10,258 nt of DNA from Candidatus Saccharimonadota bacterium (GCA_029288515.1 JARIHB010000113.1:1-10258); one strand, 5' to 3'. Counted from the stretch's first letter, positions 1 through 6,910 are shown. Notes: generated from the sequence alone by a model not told the origin. Numbers and translations: made by a program.

Positions 1-38
1 CCTTATCGTCGGCAGCGTCAGATGTGTATAAGAGACAG
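1..38 (+). other. Nextera transposase adapter left on contig end (artefact)
   Basis: Bases 6-38 match the Illumina Nextera read-1 adapter exactly, ending in the 19-bp Tn5 mosaic end AGATGTGTATAAGAGACAG at 20-38. Bases 1-5 (CCTTA) sit where the i5 index would lie and match the tail of one Nextera i5 index as I remember it. Genomic sequence therefore begins at 39. On the minus strand the adapter extends the first gene with SVSYTHLTLPTIR, a peptide familiar as contamination in protein databases; it must not be annotated as protein. Confidence 0.97.
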
Positions 39-345
39 ATCCAAAGAAGCGGTCGATGCGGTTGGCCCACAATGTGTCTTTCACCTTGAATTTCAGCACC
101 CATCCTACATATTCGCCTACGCCCATCAAAAGCAAGGCGCTGGCTATGGTAAAGGCCAGGGCTACAAAGGCCCGCATGTCGGTGGTGTGTATTCTATTAA
201 TAAACAGGCTTTGCACCCATGCGCCCAGGAATAAACCGCCAAAGAAGCCGGCCGTAGAAAAGAATTGGCGGATAAAGCCAACCTCAAATCCCCGCATAAC
301 CGTTGCGACCAGAAACAACACAAGCAATGCGTCGAGCCAGTTCAT
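39..345 (-). CDS. CvpA-family membrane protein, N-terminal part (possibly MarP-like serine protease)
   Basis: An open frame of 102 codons starts at the ATG at 345-343 and runs off the genomic end at 39, so the C-terminus is missing. The translation starts MNWLDALLVLFLVATVMRGF and has three hydrophobic segments at about residues 4-18, 27-47 and 58-83. It ends with NRIDRFFG at 95-102, which matches the NRLDR.LG signature after the third helix of CvpA (colicin V production) proteins. CvpA proteins sit in the inner membrane. In Actinobacteria and some Patescibacteria the domain is fused to a periplasmic trypsin-like protease (MarP type); whether that is so here cannot be told. An in-frame TGA lies five codons upstream and there is no Shine-Dalgarno, but a TATAGT box ends six bases before the ATG, so the mRNA is probably leaderless. 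Confidence 0.82.
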
Positions 346-351
346 ATACCA

Positions 352-360
352 ACTATATCA
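352..360 (-). promoter_or_regulatory. Extended -10 promoter of the CvpA-family gene
   Basis: Read on the minus strand this is TGA-TATAGT, an extended -10 element. The hexamer (357-352) ends six bases before the ATG at 345, so the start codon lies at the expected transcription start. No convincing -35 is visible. The rest of the spacer (361-396) holds only a weak AGCCC/GGGCT inverted repeat (367-371 with 382-386). Confidence 0.55.
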
Positions 361-396
361 TCTTAAAGCCCGGTATCGGCTGGGCTGTGCGTATTT

Positions 397-1290
397 TTAT
401 TCGTCTTTAGCAGTCGACTTTAACGAAGCGATTGATAGCTTCTCGCGGGCGTGCAGGCTAAAAACCAGTATAAATAAGATACCCAGGAACACCAGGTACG
501 TCGCGCGGTCAACAACGTTGGCCGCCACAATAGTGCCGGTATCGATATGATGCAACTGCTGGCTGAACGTAAGGAACGCCTCGCGGATACCGATGGCGCC
601 GGGTGTAAGTGCTACAAACAATGCCAGATTAGCCACGCCCGTGTAAGCCAAGGCCTGGCCCATGGACGCGCCTGCTCCAACATTATGCAGCTCAACCATA
701 TAAATAACCGCCTGGGTAACCAGCTGTAAAACGGTGGCGGCGCCAATCCAGGCAATATGTATCGGGTCGAGCATTAATGTTTGCTTTTGCTTTGACCGGC
801 GGCGGTACCAGCGCAGTATATAGGCGCTACCCCCGGTTGCGCCGATGACTAATAGAACGGTTTGCCACCACGGGCGTGTACCGACCATCATCATGCCCAC
901 GCTGATGACACCGTAGAACGCATAGTATATCAGCATGGTAAACATGAATTGCTTAATGCCCAGATTATGCTTCTTTTTAAGATATGCGCCGCGGAAAATC
1001 GGGCCGCTTTGGCCTGGTCCGAAGAAATTTATAAGGTTAGAGTACGCATTAAATAAGAAGTTTTCCTGCAGGCCCATATGCTTGCCGTACAGGTGCAGTG
1101 AACCGCGGGTTACCAAGGCATAGGCGATAAACCACAGGCCGTATAAAGCCAGCAGTGCCAACAGCGTAGCTGGCGGCATGTGCTTTATCTGGTCGACTGT
1201 TTGGGGATGCCTAGCAAGATAATACACAAAAGCGGCAATCGTACCGATGACAATCACCGGCCCCAAAATAGTTTTGAGGTGTTTTTTCAT
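397..1290 (-). CDS. Lysylphosphatidylglycerol synthase TM region / flippase-like membrane protein
   Basis: A 297-residue polytopic membrane protein of the LPG-synthase transmembrane family (also called UPF0104, AglD or MprF-N-like). Two blocks typical of the family are present: FFGPGQSGPIFRGAYLKKK at 89-107, and LTPGAIGIREAFL at 228-240 followed by a helix. About seven hydrophobic segments are visible, the first at residues 8-25 and the last at 265-281; the C-terminus is charged and cytoplasmic-looking. Family members act in membrane lipid or lipid-linked sugar modification or flipping; the substrate here is unknown. There is no MprF-type lysyl-transferase domain. The start chosen is ATG 1290 because TGG-TATACT ends seven bases before it. 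A longer frame from TTG 1314 would begin inside the divergent promoter. The neighbouring glycosyltransferases fit an envelope-glycoconjugate role, which is inference. Confidence 0.85.
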   Translation of the reverse strand: MKKHLKTILGPVIVIGTIAAFVYYLARHPQTVDQIKHMPPATLLALLALYGLWFIAYALVTRGSLHLYGKHMGLQENFLFNAYSNLINFFGPGQSGPIFRGAYLKKKHNLGIKQFMFTMLIYYAFYGVISVGMMMVGTRPWWQTVLLVIGATGGSAYILRWYRRRSKQKQTLMLDPIHIAWIGAATVLQLVTQAVIYMVELHNVGAGASMGQALAYTGVANLALFVALTPGAIGIREAFLTFSQQLHHIDTGTIVAANVVDRATYLVFLGILFILVFSLHAREKLSIASLKSTAKDE

Positions 1291-1294
1291 ATAG

Positions 1295-1319
1295 TCAAGT
1301 ATACCATTCTTCAAGTATA
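1295..1319. repeat. Two direct TCAAGTATA repeats in the divergent promoter
   Basis: TCAAGTATA occurs at 1295-1303 and again at 1311-1319 on the plus strand, a 16-bp period. The left copy contains the minus-strand TATACT box of the flippase-like gene. The right copy runs into the plus-strand TATAAT of the EEP-like gene. They may be a duplicated promoter or operator half-sites for a regulator of both genes. Confidence 0.6.
1298..1306 (-). promoter_or_regulatory. Extended -10 promoter of the flippase-like gene (leaderless)
   Basis: On the minus strand TGG-TATACT is followed by seven bases and then ATG 1290. This spacing puts the transcription start at the A of the start codon. No Shine-Dalgarno is present between box and ATG, and no good -35 is seen. 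Confidence 0.62.
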
Positions 1320-1321
1320 AT
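1316..1321 (+). promoter_or_regulatory. -10 box (TATAAT) of the EEP-like gene
   Basis: A consensus TATAAT ends nine bases before ATG 1331, giving no or almost no 5' leader. A 4-of-6 -35 (TAGTCA, 1292-1297) lies 18 bp upstream and would overlap the opposing promoter's TATACT box, so the two genes share about 40 bp of promoter and could interfere with each other. Confidence 0.6.
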
Positions 1322-1330
1322 CTGGCGATT

Positions 1331-2137
1331 ATGAGTTATACGGTGGCATCGCTGCATATTCAGGACGCGTTTAGCGATCCGGAACGAACGAAGGTGGTAT
1401 TTGGGCATATAGGTAAGCATCGTCCGGACGTGGCCTTTTTTGCCGAAGCATGGTTTGAGGGCCAGGATACGTTAGTGGATAGCATACGAGAAGATTTTAC
1501 CGCGTTGGGCTACCAGACGGCGTTTGCTTTATATGATGACGATGACGGACGTACCGACCGTCACGGCATGATGGCGATCGTGCGCAATCGTGTACTCACC
1601 GACCGTTTGCCGAAGGTAGTGCGTCTGGGCAGTCGTAATGCGCTGTACGTGCCGTTCGCCGGTGATGGCGACAATCAGACCACTGACATATACTTTGCGC
1701 ATTTAGATGACCGCAACGAACAACGCCGCCTGGGGCAGATTGGTGTATTGCTGGATGACATTGTCGACCCAAATCGCCCGACTATTGTCGGTGGCAAGTT
1801 CAACGCTTTTTATCCCTACGACCCGTTAGCCGTCGCACTACGATTACAGCGGCCACTCACGTCACGGTTGCCTGCTGTCGGGCCGGGTCCTGAGTCGGAT
1901 CCCACGCGCTTGGAGCGGTTTGCCAGCCTTGGTCAGCGGTTGGGCAGTATGGCGACTGGCGCAGTTATGCGCCGCATGACCGCAGCTCGCTTTAAAGACG
2001 CTGATCCGTGGCACCGGCCGACTAAAGGGCCATTTAATCTTGACCGTATCATGTACCGCGGCCTGCATACGCCAGTACGAAGATTGAAGAACCGGCGATT
2101 GTTTAAAGACCAGCGCATAGTAACGGCTATCTTTTAA
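1331..2137 (+). CDS. Degenerate endonuclease/exonuclease/phosphatase-fold protein
   Basis: A 268-residue soluble protein whose motif order follows the EEP (DNase I/AP endonuclease-like) superfamily: PDVAFFAEAW at 32-41 (family PD.i.LQE, catalytic Glu 39 kept), FAHLDD at 122-127 (family H.D), R133/Q136 of the R..Q helix, VGGKFNAF at 153-160 (family GDFN), NLDRIMYRG at 236-244 (family iDyif), and FKDQRIV at 258-264 (family SDH.pv). The metal-binding Asp of GDFN is replaced by Lys156, and the catalytic His of SDH by Gln261. The first-motif Asn near residue 11 is also not evident (SLHIQDAF). It is therefore probably non-catalytic or of altered chemistry. No signal peptide is seen. The ATG follows TATAAT directly, so the mRNA is probably leaderless. 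It reads towards the membrane glycosyltransferase 25 bp downstream, with which it may be co-transcribed. Confidence 0.72.
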   Translation: MSYTVASLHIQDAFSDPERTKVVFGHIGKHRPDVAFFAEAWFEGQDTLVDSIREDFTALGYQTAFALYDDDDGRTDRHGMMAIVRNRVLTDRLPKVVRLGSRNALYVPFAGDGDNQTTDIYFAHLDDRNEQRRLGQIGVLLDDIVDPNRPTIVGGKFNAFYPYDPLAVALRLQRPLTSRLPAVGPGPESDPTRLERFASLGQRLGSMATGAVMRRMTAARFKDADPWHRPTKGPFNLDRIMYRGLHTPVRRLKNRRLFKDQRIVTAIF

Positions 2138-2158
2138 GGCGGCCTTCAGCCGGCTATG

Positions 2159-2164
2159 TATAAT
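2159..2164 (+). promoter_or_regulatory. -10 box (TATAAT) overlapping the start of the GT-C gene
   Basis: A consensus TATAAT overlaps the ATG at 2163. Transcription from it would begin near 2171-2173, after that ATG and just before the in-frame GTG at 2175. If it is active, the protein from this transcript starts at GTG 2175. No -35 is recognisable. It could also be chance sequence if the gene is read only from the upstream promoter. Confidence 0.4.
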
Positions 2165-3683
2165 GGTGGGTAACGTGACGAAGCATGTGACGGGCTTTGC
2201 GCCCAAACTGGTCCGGTTCTTGAGTTCACGCCGTTTCTTTTACGGTGTGCTGGTGTTTTTTGTGCTGGAGAGCTTATGGATTGCCCTCTCGGCCCGTTAT
2301 CCGATGGCTTTTGACGAAGATTTTCATATGGGCATCATAAAAATATATAGCCAGCACTGGTTACCGTTTTTGTCTGGTCAGCCGGACGGAGCGAACACCT
2401 TTGGCGCCGTGGCGCACGACCCGTCGTATCTGTACCACTACCTGATGAGCTTCCCCTACCGGCTCTTGGCTGCCTGTACCGACAGCCAAGCTATACAGGT
2501 TATCGGGCTGCGCCTCTTAAATATTCCGATGGTAGTGCTGGCATTGTTGCTGTTCCGGCGACTGCTGCGCCGGGTGGGCATGAGTGACGCCTATACGCAC
2601 ACTGCACTTGCCCTCTTTGCGCTGATACCCATACTGCCGCTGCTTGCCGGGCAAATTAATTACGACAATCTGCTTTTGCCGCTGGTGGCTTTGACATGCC
2701 TGCTGGCTGTTGATGTCTATAGCGGCTTCCGGCGTCGTGAGTGCAACCTGGCTTTGGTCGGCGCGCTGGCCGTCGTGTGCATGGCTGCTTCACTGGTGAA
2801 ATATGCTTTTTTGCCGTTAGCGGCCGTAACGGTAGGGTTTTTGGCTGTAGGGTTGTGGCAAGGCTTTCACGGCCGCGGACGGGCGCTTGCAACGGCTGTA
2901 TATCGTTCAGCAAAAACGCTGCGCCGGCGCACGGCCGTCGTACTGGCACTTGGTGTGCTTGTGCTTGCTGGCCTGTTTATACAACGCTATGGCGTGAATA
3001 TGGTGCAGTACCATACACCGGTTCCTTCGTGCGATGCGGTGCTGAACGAATCGGCCTGTCGCAGCTACGGCCCCTGGCTGCGTAACTATGAACTGGCCAA
3101 AGCCAAGGGCGAAACCGATTCGTCGCCAGTCACCTACACCGTGCATTGGGTGCAGGCACTGCACTACCGGCTGTTCTTTATGGTGAACGGCCCGCACGAC
3201 AATTTCCGCAACTATCCACCCCTGCTTTTACCTTCCGCAACTGCCGTATTGCTCGCCGTGAGTGCGTCTGTGGCATTGCTGCTGTACGGCCGGCGTGTGT
3301 TTAGCGGCCAACCACTGCTGATATACCTGGCGGCGCTTGTAGGATTTTACGCGGCCGTGCTATGGGCTGAGGATTATTCCCAGTTTATCGAAACCGGCCA
3401 GCCGGTAGCTATCAACGGCCGCTACTTGCTGCCGGTGGCATTGCCCCTGGCGGCGGTGGCCGGCCGGGCGCTGCGCGTGGCGCTATCGGGCACGCCGCGA
3501 GTCAAGGCGTGGGCTGCGGCTGTAGTACTGGTACTCTTCTTGCAAGGCGGTGGCGTGAGTACGTTTATACTTCGTTCCGATGCAGCCTGGTATTGGCAAA
3601 ATACCGTGGTATGGCATGCTAACAACGCCGCCCACCACGTGCTCGCGCCGATTATTATCGAAGGCAGTAAGTATTATCAGTAG
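2163..3683 (+). CDS. Multi-spanning GT-C / DUF2142-like membrane glycosyltransferase
   Basis: A 506-residue protein with some ten or more hydrophobic segments. After the first helix (about 24-42) comes AFDEDFHMGIIK at 49-60, an acidic DE/DxxH-type motif in the first outer loop, where GT-C enzymes (ArnT, PMT, DUF2142) carry their catalytic acid pair. LAGQINYDNLLLPL at 161-174, LVKYAFLPL at 211-219 and NGRYLLPVALP at 418-428 resemble DUF2142/GT39-like conserved positions. It probably transfers a sugar from a polyprenyl-phosphate donor outside the membrane; donor and acceptor are unknown. Loop 281-335 holds two Cys (290, 299) that could form a disulfide. ATG 2163 is given, but GTG 2175 is a serious alternative because a TATAAT box covers the ATG; neither has a strong Shine-Dalgarno. 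It ends 16 bp from a convergent gene, with no clear terminator. The family 2 glycosyltransferase in this window could make its donor lipid. Confidence 0.78.
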   Translation: MVGNVTKHVTGFAPKLVRFLSSRRFFYGVLVFFVLESLWIALSARYPMAFDEDFHMGIIKIYSQHWLPFLSGQPDGANTFGAVAHDPSYLYHYLMSFPYRLLAACTDSQAIQVIGLRLLNIPMVVLALLLFRRLLRRVGMSDAYTHTALALFALIPILPLLAGQINYDNLLLPLVALTCLLAVDVYSGFRRRECNLALVGALAVVCMAASLVKYAFLPLAAVTVGFLAVGLWQGFHGRGRALATAVYRSAKTLRRRTAVVLALGVLVLAGLFIQRYGVNMVQYHTPVPSCDAVLNESACRSYGPWLRNYELAKAKGETDSSPVTYTVHWVQALHYRLFFMVNGPHDNFRNYPPLLLPSATAVLLAVSASVALLLYGRRVFSGQPLLIYLAALVGFYAAVLWAEDYSQFIETGQPVAINGRYLLPVALPLAAVAGRALRVALSGTPRVKAWAAAVVLVLFLQGGGVSTFILRSDAAWYWQNTVVWHANNAAHHVLAPIIIEGSKYYQ

Positions 3684-3699
3684 AAAAGCCTGGTGACTG

Positions 3700-4758
3700 C
3701 TAAGAATCGCCGTCCGGTTCAGGATTCTCAAGACGCGTGAGCTTCCCCATTACGTTGGACCCATAATCCAGCTCCATCTCCGTTAGATGGTCCATTTTAA
3801 TGTGGTCTTCTGGACTAAGGCGTGGTACCTCAAGCATGGAAGTGCCCAAGGTTTCGGTTATTTCTGCGATCAGCCGGAGGGCCTCTAGATCGCCGTTTGG
3901 CGGATTTTTCGCTATGTTTTCGATATACGGTCCGAGCAGTTCTTCATATTTAGCTGTTAAGGGCGGCGCACACTCACTTAAAAAACGGCCGATTTGATTG
4001 TTGCACACCTGATCATCTGTCATATAGTCCAGCACATCACTCACACCCCGCCTGCCTCGTGGCGATAATGAACGGCCTGTCATCACCGACAATACGTCAC
4101 CTACGTGAAACCGTCGTTCACCCTGCTCGTTTGCTTCTTCGATTAAGGGGCCGAGCCCCAGCCGCTCTGTCTCGCAGTCGATGGTGTATTGCTGTAATGC
4201 TGCGGCATCGGCTTCCAGTGCTGTAAGCTCCCAGCTGGCGAGCTGTCTGCCGTGGTACGATATGGTGTTGTCATTTGTATCAACTCCCGAATAGACTTCG
4301 TACAATCGTATACCGTCGTCCGTAGAGACGGTGTCGACGCGCACCACAAGGCCGTCTTCGATAGGTGTAAAATCGACGGTAGTAATAAGTAAGGTTTGGT
4401 CGCCAGGCACAGCGTCGGGATGCTGCCCCAGGCGTGCGTCCACCGTGCTGATGCTGGTATGTAGGTCTGCAGGAGCTTCGCCGCCGATAAAGGATTCAAA
4501 AAAAGCCTTGACGTTACCCGTGGCGCTGGGCGTTACATTCTGCAGATCTATGAGTGCCGCGCTGCATGTTTCTTCGGGAGTGAGCTGTATAGGAGTAAAT
4601 TCTGGATTGTGAGCGGCATCCTGCGGCAGTAAATCAGTACGGTGAAATGCATCCTGTGGTAATGTGCTGTGCAGGTGGTACATGTCGTAATCACGCCTTT
4701 GATCGAGCGGCTCGCCTGGATAGTCGTGCTCGTATGCTTCGTAACCAAAATCTGTCAT
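3700..4758 (-). CDS. Acidic protein with a VGDVLS/TGR domain resembling phage-type DUF7736 (uncertain)
   Basis: A 352-residue soluble, acidic protein that I do not recognise as a whole. Residues 1-60 are rich in Asp, Glu, His and Tyr and look disordered; 85-185 look like a mixed alpha/beta domain (TLLITTVDF, GLVVRVDTV, RLYEVYSGV strands). Residues 217-277 (FHVGDVLSVMTGR, then GVSDVLDYMT, then IGRFLSECAPPL) resemble from memory a small domain common in phage proteins, F.VGDVLS..TGR....gv.dlL.yMt. No signal peptide or membrane segment is seen. The start chosen is ATG 4758, because TATAAA ends seven bases before it; the longer frame from TTG 4794 would overlap the -35 region. The gene is divergent from the TIKI-like gene and shares its 66-bp promoter region, hinting at joint control. 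Function is unknown. Confidence 0.75.
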   Translation of the reverse strand: MTDFGYEAYEHDYPGEPLDQRRDYDMYHLHSTLPQDAFHRTDLLPQDAAHNPEFTPIQLTPEETCSAALIDLQNVTPSATGNVKAFFESFIGGEAPADLHTSISTVDARLGQHPDAVPGDQTLLITTVDFTPIEDGLVVRVDTVSTDDGIRLYEVYSGVDTNDNTISYHGRQLASWELTALEADAAALQQYTIDCETERLGLGPLIEEANEQGERRFHVGDVLSVMTGRSLSPRGRRGVSDVLDYMTDDQVCNNQIGRFLSECAPPLTAKYEELLGPYIENIAKNPPNGDLEALRLIAEITETLGTSMLEVPRLSPEDHIKMDHLTEMELDYGSNVMGKLTRLENPEPDGDS

Positions 4759-4765
4759 AGCGCTA

Positions 4766-4794
4766 TTTATACTATAAGATCGCAGTAAGGACAA
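4766..4794 (-). promoter_or_regulatory. Promoter of the 4758 gene, leaderless
   Basis: On the minus strand TTGTCC (4794-4789, four of six to consensus) is followed by a 17-bp spacer and TATAAA (4771-4766), then seven bases and ATG 4758. A second TATAGT (4775? region, about 4776-4771) overlaps it. The palindrome ATAGCGCTAT (4757-4766) covers the start codon and part of the spacer. Confidence 0.58.
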
Positions 4795-4809
4795 ATTATT
4801 GATTATTTA

Positions 4810-4818
4810 TGGTATAAT
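4810..4818 (+). promoter_or_regulatory. Extended -10 promoter of the TIKI-like gene, leaderless
   Basis: TGG-TATAAT, a consensus extended -10, ends six bases before ATG 4825 with no Shine-Dalgarno between. The upstream DNA is strongly AT-rich and a -35 is not obvious. The opposing promoter's -35 lies immediately upstream, so the two promoters are back to back. Confidence 0.66.
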
Positions 4819-4824
4819 ATATCT

Positions 4825-5862
4825 ATGACTGAATATGGTGATTTCTCTTCTGAATCAGATGGTGATAGCGGCAGTTCATACGTTGGTCCTGATCCCCATA
4901 GCTTTGCATACGCTGATGGCAGCGGTGCTGATTTTAAAGGCATCACCTGGGGCGAAATTGATGCTGCACTTGATGCGTACCATGGCAGCCAGATAACTCC
5001 GGAGCAAGCAGCTGCGATCAATGACGGCATTTCTATAGAGGTCTACGGCGGCATGCACGGTTCGCTACTGGGTGTAGAAAACCCCGATCCGCTGCACGTC
5101 CAAGCAATAGACACTGAGTATGGCAATATGGACCGGCTGCTTGATTCCTTAAGTGGTCTGACTGGTGACCGTTTATTTATTGAAAGTGACCAGCACACCG
5201 GTAGCTATACAAGCCTATTGACCGGCTATCAGCCGGCCGCGGCTGCCGAAGCCCTGCAGAATATGCGCGCCAGCCGCACTATCGACCCGTTTTCGTACGC
5301 TGCCGAACGGGCTCTGCTGCAAGGCGTGCCGGTAGATGTTGCCGATATGCATCGTAATGTAAGCTACGACTTTGAATGGGCAACCGGGCAGACAGTAGGC
5401 GTACAACCTCTCAACCCCAACTGGCCGTATTTTGGAGCCTATCATAATCTGCGCGACCAGCAGACTGCCAATACCGTAAAAGACGCTGCGCTTCATGCTT
5501 TGCCCACCTTGCAGGGTGTAAAGCCGACCTACTCGGTGCTGCGCGGCCTGGGTCACGTTGACGAAGACCTGACCGCTGTCCCGAATAATACCGACGGTTT
5601 GCCGGCTGCATTCGTCCGGATGGGACTGCATGTATCAGCGTATACTAGCCGCACGCCATGGTCAGAAAACGTCAAACAGTCGGTCTTGGAGCGTGCCGCG
5701 GCGTCGCGGGTGCGCGCCCTGCCTTACCTTGGCGCCGTAACTGTACCTAACATGGTGCGGGGCCTCGATGGGCCCTTACTACTGTCCGCCGCACGGCAAC
5801 CGGCAACAAGCGCTAATCCTATTACCCACAATCACGCCCTGAAGATTCCGGGCTACCTGTAG
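4825..5862 (+). CDS. TraB/TIKI-superfamily-like protein with two GxxH motifs (remote)
   Basis: A 345-residue soluble protein without a signal peptide. After an acidic, Ser/Gly-rich tail (1-35) it shows the hallmark layout of the TIKI/TraB/EreA/ChaN superfamily. These are a first GxxH in EVYGGMHG (G75, H78), a Glu in LFIESD (E120), an Arg-Asp/Asn helix RDQQTAN (R210, N216), and a second GxxH in LRGLGHV (G241, H244) followed by a segment ending MGLHVSAY, as in TraB/GumN proteins, where an L...G..V strand follows. Known relatives include metal-dependent peptidases and uncharacterised proteins; activity here is inference. The ATG is placed by the -10 box six bases upstream. The stop TAG is one base from the stop of the convergent glycosyltransferase. 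The divergent partner at 4758 may share its control. No closer family was recognised. Confidence 0.68.
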   Translation: MTEYGDFSSESDGDSGSSYVGPDPHSFAYADGSGADFKGITWGEIDAALDAYHGSQITPEQAAAINDGISIEVYGGMHGSLLGVENPDPLHVQAIDTEYGNMDRLLDSLSGLTGDRLFIESDQHTGSYTSLLTGYQPAAAAEALQNMRASRTIDPFSYAAERALLQGVPVDVADMHRNVSYDFEWATGQTVGVQPLNPNWPYFGAYHNLRDQQTANTVKDAALHALPTLQGVKPTYSVLRGLGHVDEDLTAVPNNTDGLPAAFVRMGLHVSAYTSRTPWSENVKQSVLERAAASRVRALPYLGAVTVPNMVRGLDGPLLLSAARQPATSANPITHNHALKIPGYL

Positions 5863-5863
5863 T

Positions 5864-6814
5864 TCACGGTTTGTCGTAGCGCTGGTGCTTGATCTGCTCC
5901 AGCGCTTCTTCGTGCAGTACGCGGTTGATGCGGATAAGATCGGCGACTACGCCTAGCGTAAATGCGATAAATGAAGCGATCAGCAGCACGCTGCCGCCAA
6001 TCAGCGATTGCAAGTGACGCGCCCCGTGGGTGCTATCGCTGATGGTGAAGTACAAAAACCGCGAATACGGGATAAGCCCTAATACAAACGCCACCACCCC
6101 TAGCGTCACAAACAACGCCATCGGGCGGTACATAATAAATCCGCGCAAGATCGCCATGCCCGACTTACGTACATGCTCCCACTGGGATTTAAACAGCCGC
6201 GATTCGCGCGTTTTAGCATTAGTAGTAATCTCTACGCTGACAATCGACAGCCGTTTATGTGAAGCCTGAATGATAGTTTCCATGGCATAGCTGAAGCTGG
6301 TAACGATATTAAGGCGCATGACGGCATTCCGCGAATACGCCCGGAAGCCGCTGGGGGCGTCGGGAATATTGCTGCCAGCTGCCTGATTTAGTACCCACGT
6401 GCCGAAACGCTGCAAAAGTTTTTTGGTCGGTGAAAAGTGCTCGATAGTGTGCACTTGGCGGTTGGCGATAACAATATCGGCATTACCATTGATGATCGGC
6501 TGTACCAAGTCGGGTATCGACTGGCCAGGGTATTGATTGTCGCCGTCAGTATTTACGATAATATCCGCACCCAGCGATAGCGCCAGGTCAACACCGTCGC
6601 GGAAGCTGCGGGCCAGACCCTGGGTTTTGGGGTGGTGTACCATGTGCTTCACGCCGTGTCGTTTAGCGATAGCAACTGTTTTATCAGTGCAGCCATCGTC
6701 GATAATGATAACTTCGATGTCGTCGATGCCGGGTATCTTTGCGGGCAGATCCTTAAACACCAGGGGTAATGTCTCTTCTTCGTTTAAGCAAGGGATTTGG
6801 ATAACTAACTTCAC
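5864..6814 (-). CDS. Family 2 glycosyltransferase, dolichol-phosphate mannose synthase-like, with two C-terminal TM helices
   Basis: A 316-residue enzyme. The GT-A domain opens VKLVIQIPCLNEEETLPL, followed by VIIIDDGCTD at 35-44, the DxD site in NTDGDNQYP at 88-96 (D90, D92), and PSGFRAYSR at 154-162, all typical of polyprenyl-phosphate mannosyl/glucosyltransferases of the DPM1 type. Two hydrophobic helices near 231-250 and 270-292 anchor it in the membrane; the C-terminus is cytoplasmic. It should move a sugar from a nucleotide donor to undecaprenyl-type phosphate, a substrate suited to a GT-C enzyme such as that at 2163. The start is taken as GTG 6814: it gives the usual MKLVIQIPCLNE N-terminus and has AAAGAG nine bases upstream. 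ATG 6847 is in frame but overlaps a TACAAT box. It converges on the TIKI-like gene with one base between stops. Confidence 0.88.
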   Translation of the reverse strand: MKLVIQIPCLNEEETLPLVFKDLPAKIPGIDDIEVIIIDDGCTDKTVAIAKRHGVKHMVHHPKTQGLARSFRDGVDLALSLGADIIVNTDGDNQYPGQSIPDLVQPIINGNADIVIANRQVHTIEHFSPTKKLLQRFGTWVLNQAAGSNIPDAPSGFRAYSRNAVMRLNIVTSFSYAMETIIQASHKRLSIVSVEITTNAKTRESRLFKSQWEHVRKSGMAILRGFIMYRPMALFVTLGVVAFVLGLIPYSRFLYFTISDSTHGARHLQSLIGGSVLLIASFIAFTLGVVADLIRINRVLHEEALEQIKHQRYDKP

Positions 6815-6823
6815 ACGCTTCGT

Positions 6824-6829
6824 CTCTTT
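6824..6829 (-). promoter_or_regulatory. Shine-Dalgarno (AAAGAG) favouring GTG start at 6814
   Basis: AAAGAG on the minus strand lies nine bases before GTG 6814. It supports the shorter protein whose N-terminus fits the family. Confidence 0.5.
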
Positions 6830-6835
6830 AGATGT

Positions 6836-6851
6836 AGTATACCGCATTGTA
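6836..6851 (-). promoter_or_regulatory. Candidate -10 boxes of the family 2 glycosyltransferase
   Basis: Two overlapping candidates are read on the minus strand: TACAAT (6851-6846, with TTGCTT 16 bp upstream) and TATACT (6841-6836). Either would give a short leader of about 15-25 nt before GTG 6814, and neither transcript would include ATG 6847 as a useful start. Confidence 0.42.
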
Positions 6852-6910
6852 CCTTAGAAGTACCTGAAAGCAATGTACGTATGGCATGTGTATACCGTAC
6901 GGCGGCCATG

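Noticed and set aside
367..386. AGCCC/GGGCT hairpin between the flippase-like and CvpA-like genes as a terminator
   Set aside because: Only five base pairs, a ten-base loop and three T; too weak to call.
22..550. Plus-strand ORFs of 70 and 164 codons at the left end
   Set aside because: The first begins within the Nextera adapter; both lie antisense to the CvpA-like and flippase-like genes and show no family features.
1291..1314. TTG 1314 as start of the flippase-like gene
   Set aside because: ATG 1290 is correctly placed after an extended -10 box; the TTG lies inside the divergent promoter with no ribosome site.
2138..2155. Imperfect GC-rich hairpin between the EEP-like and GT-C genes
   Set aside because: A seven-pair stem with a mismatch and no T-run on either strand.
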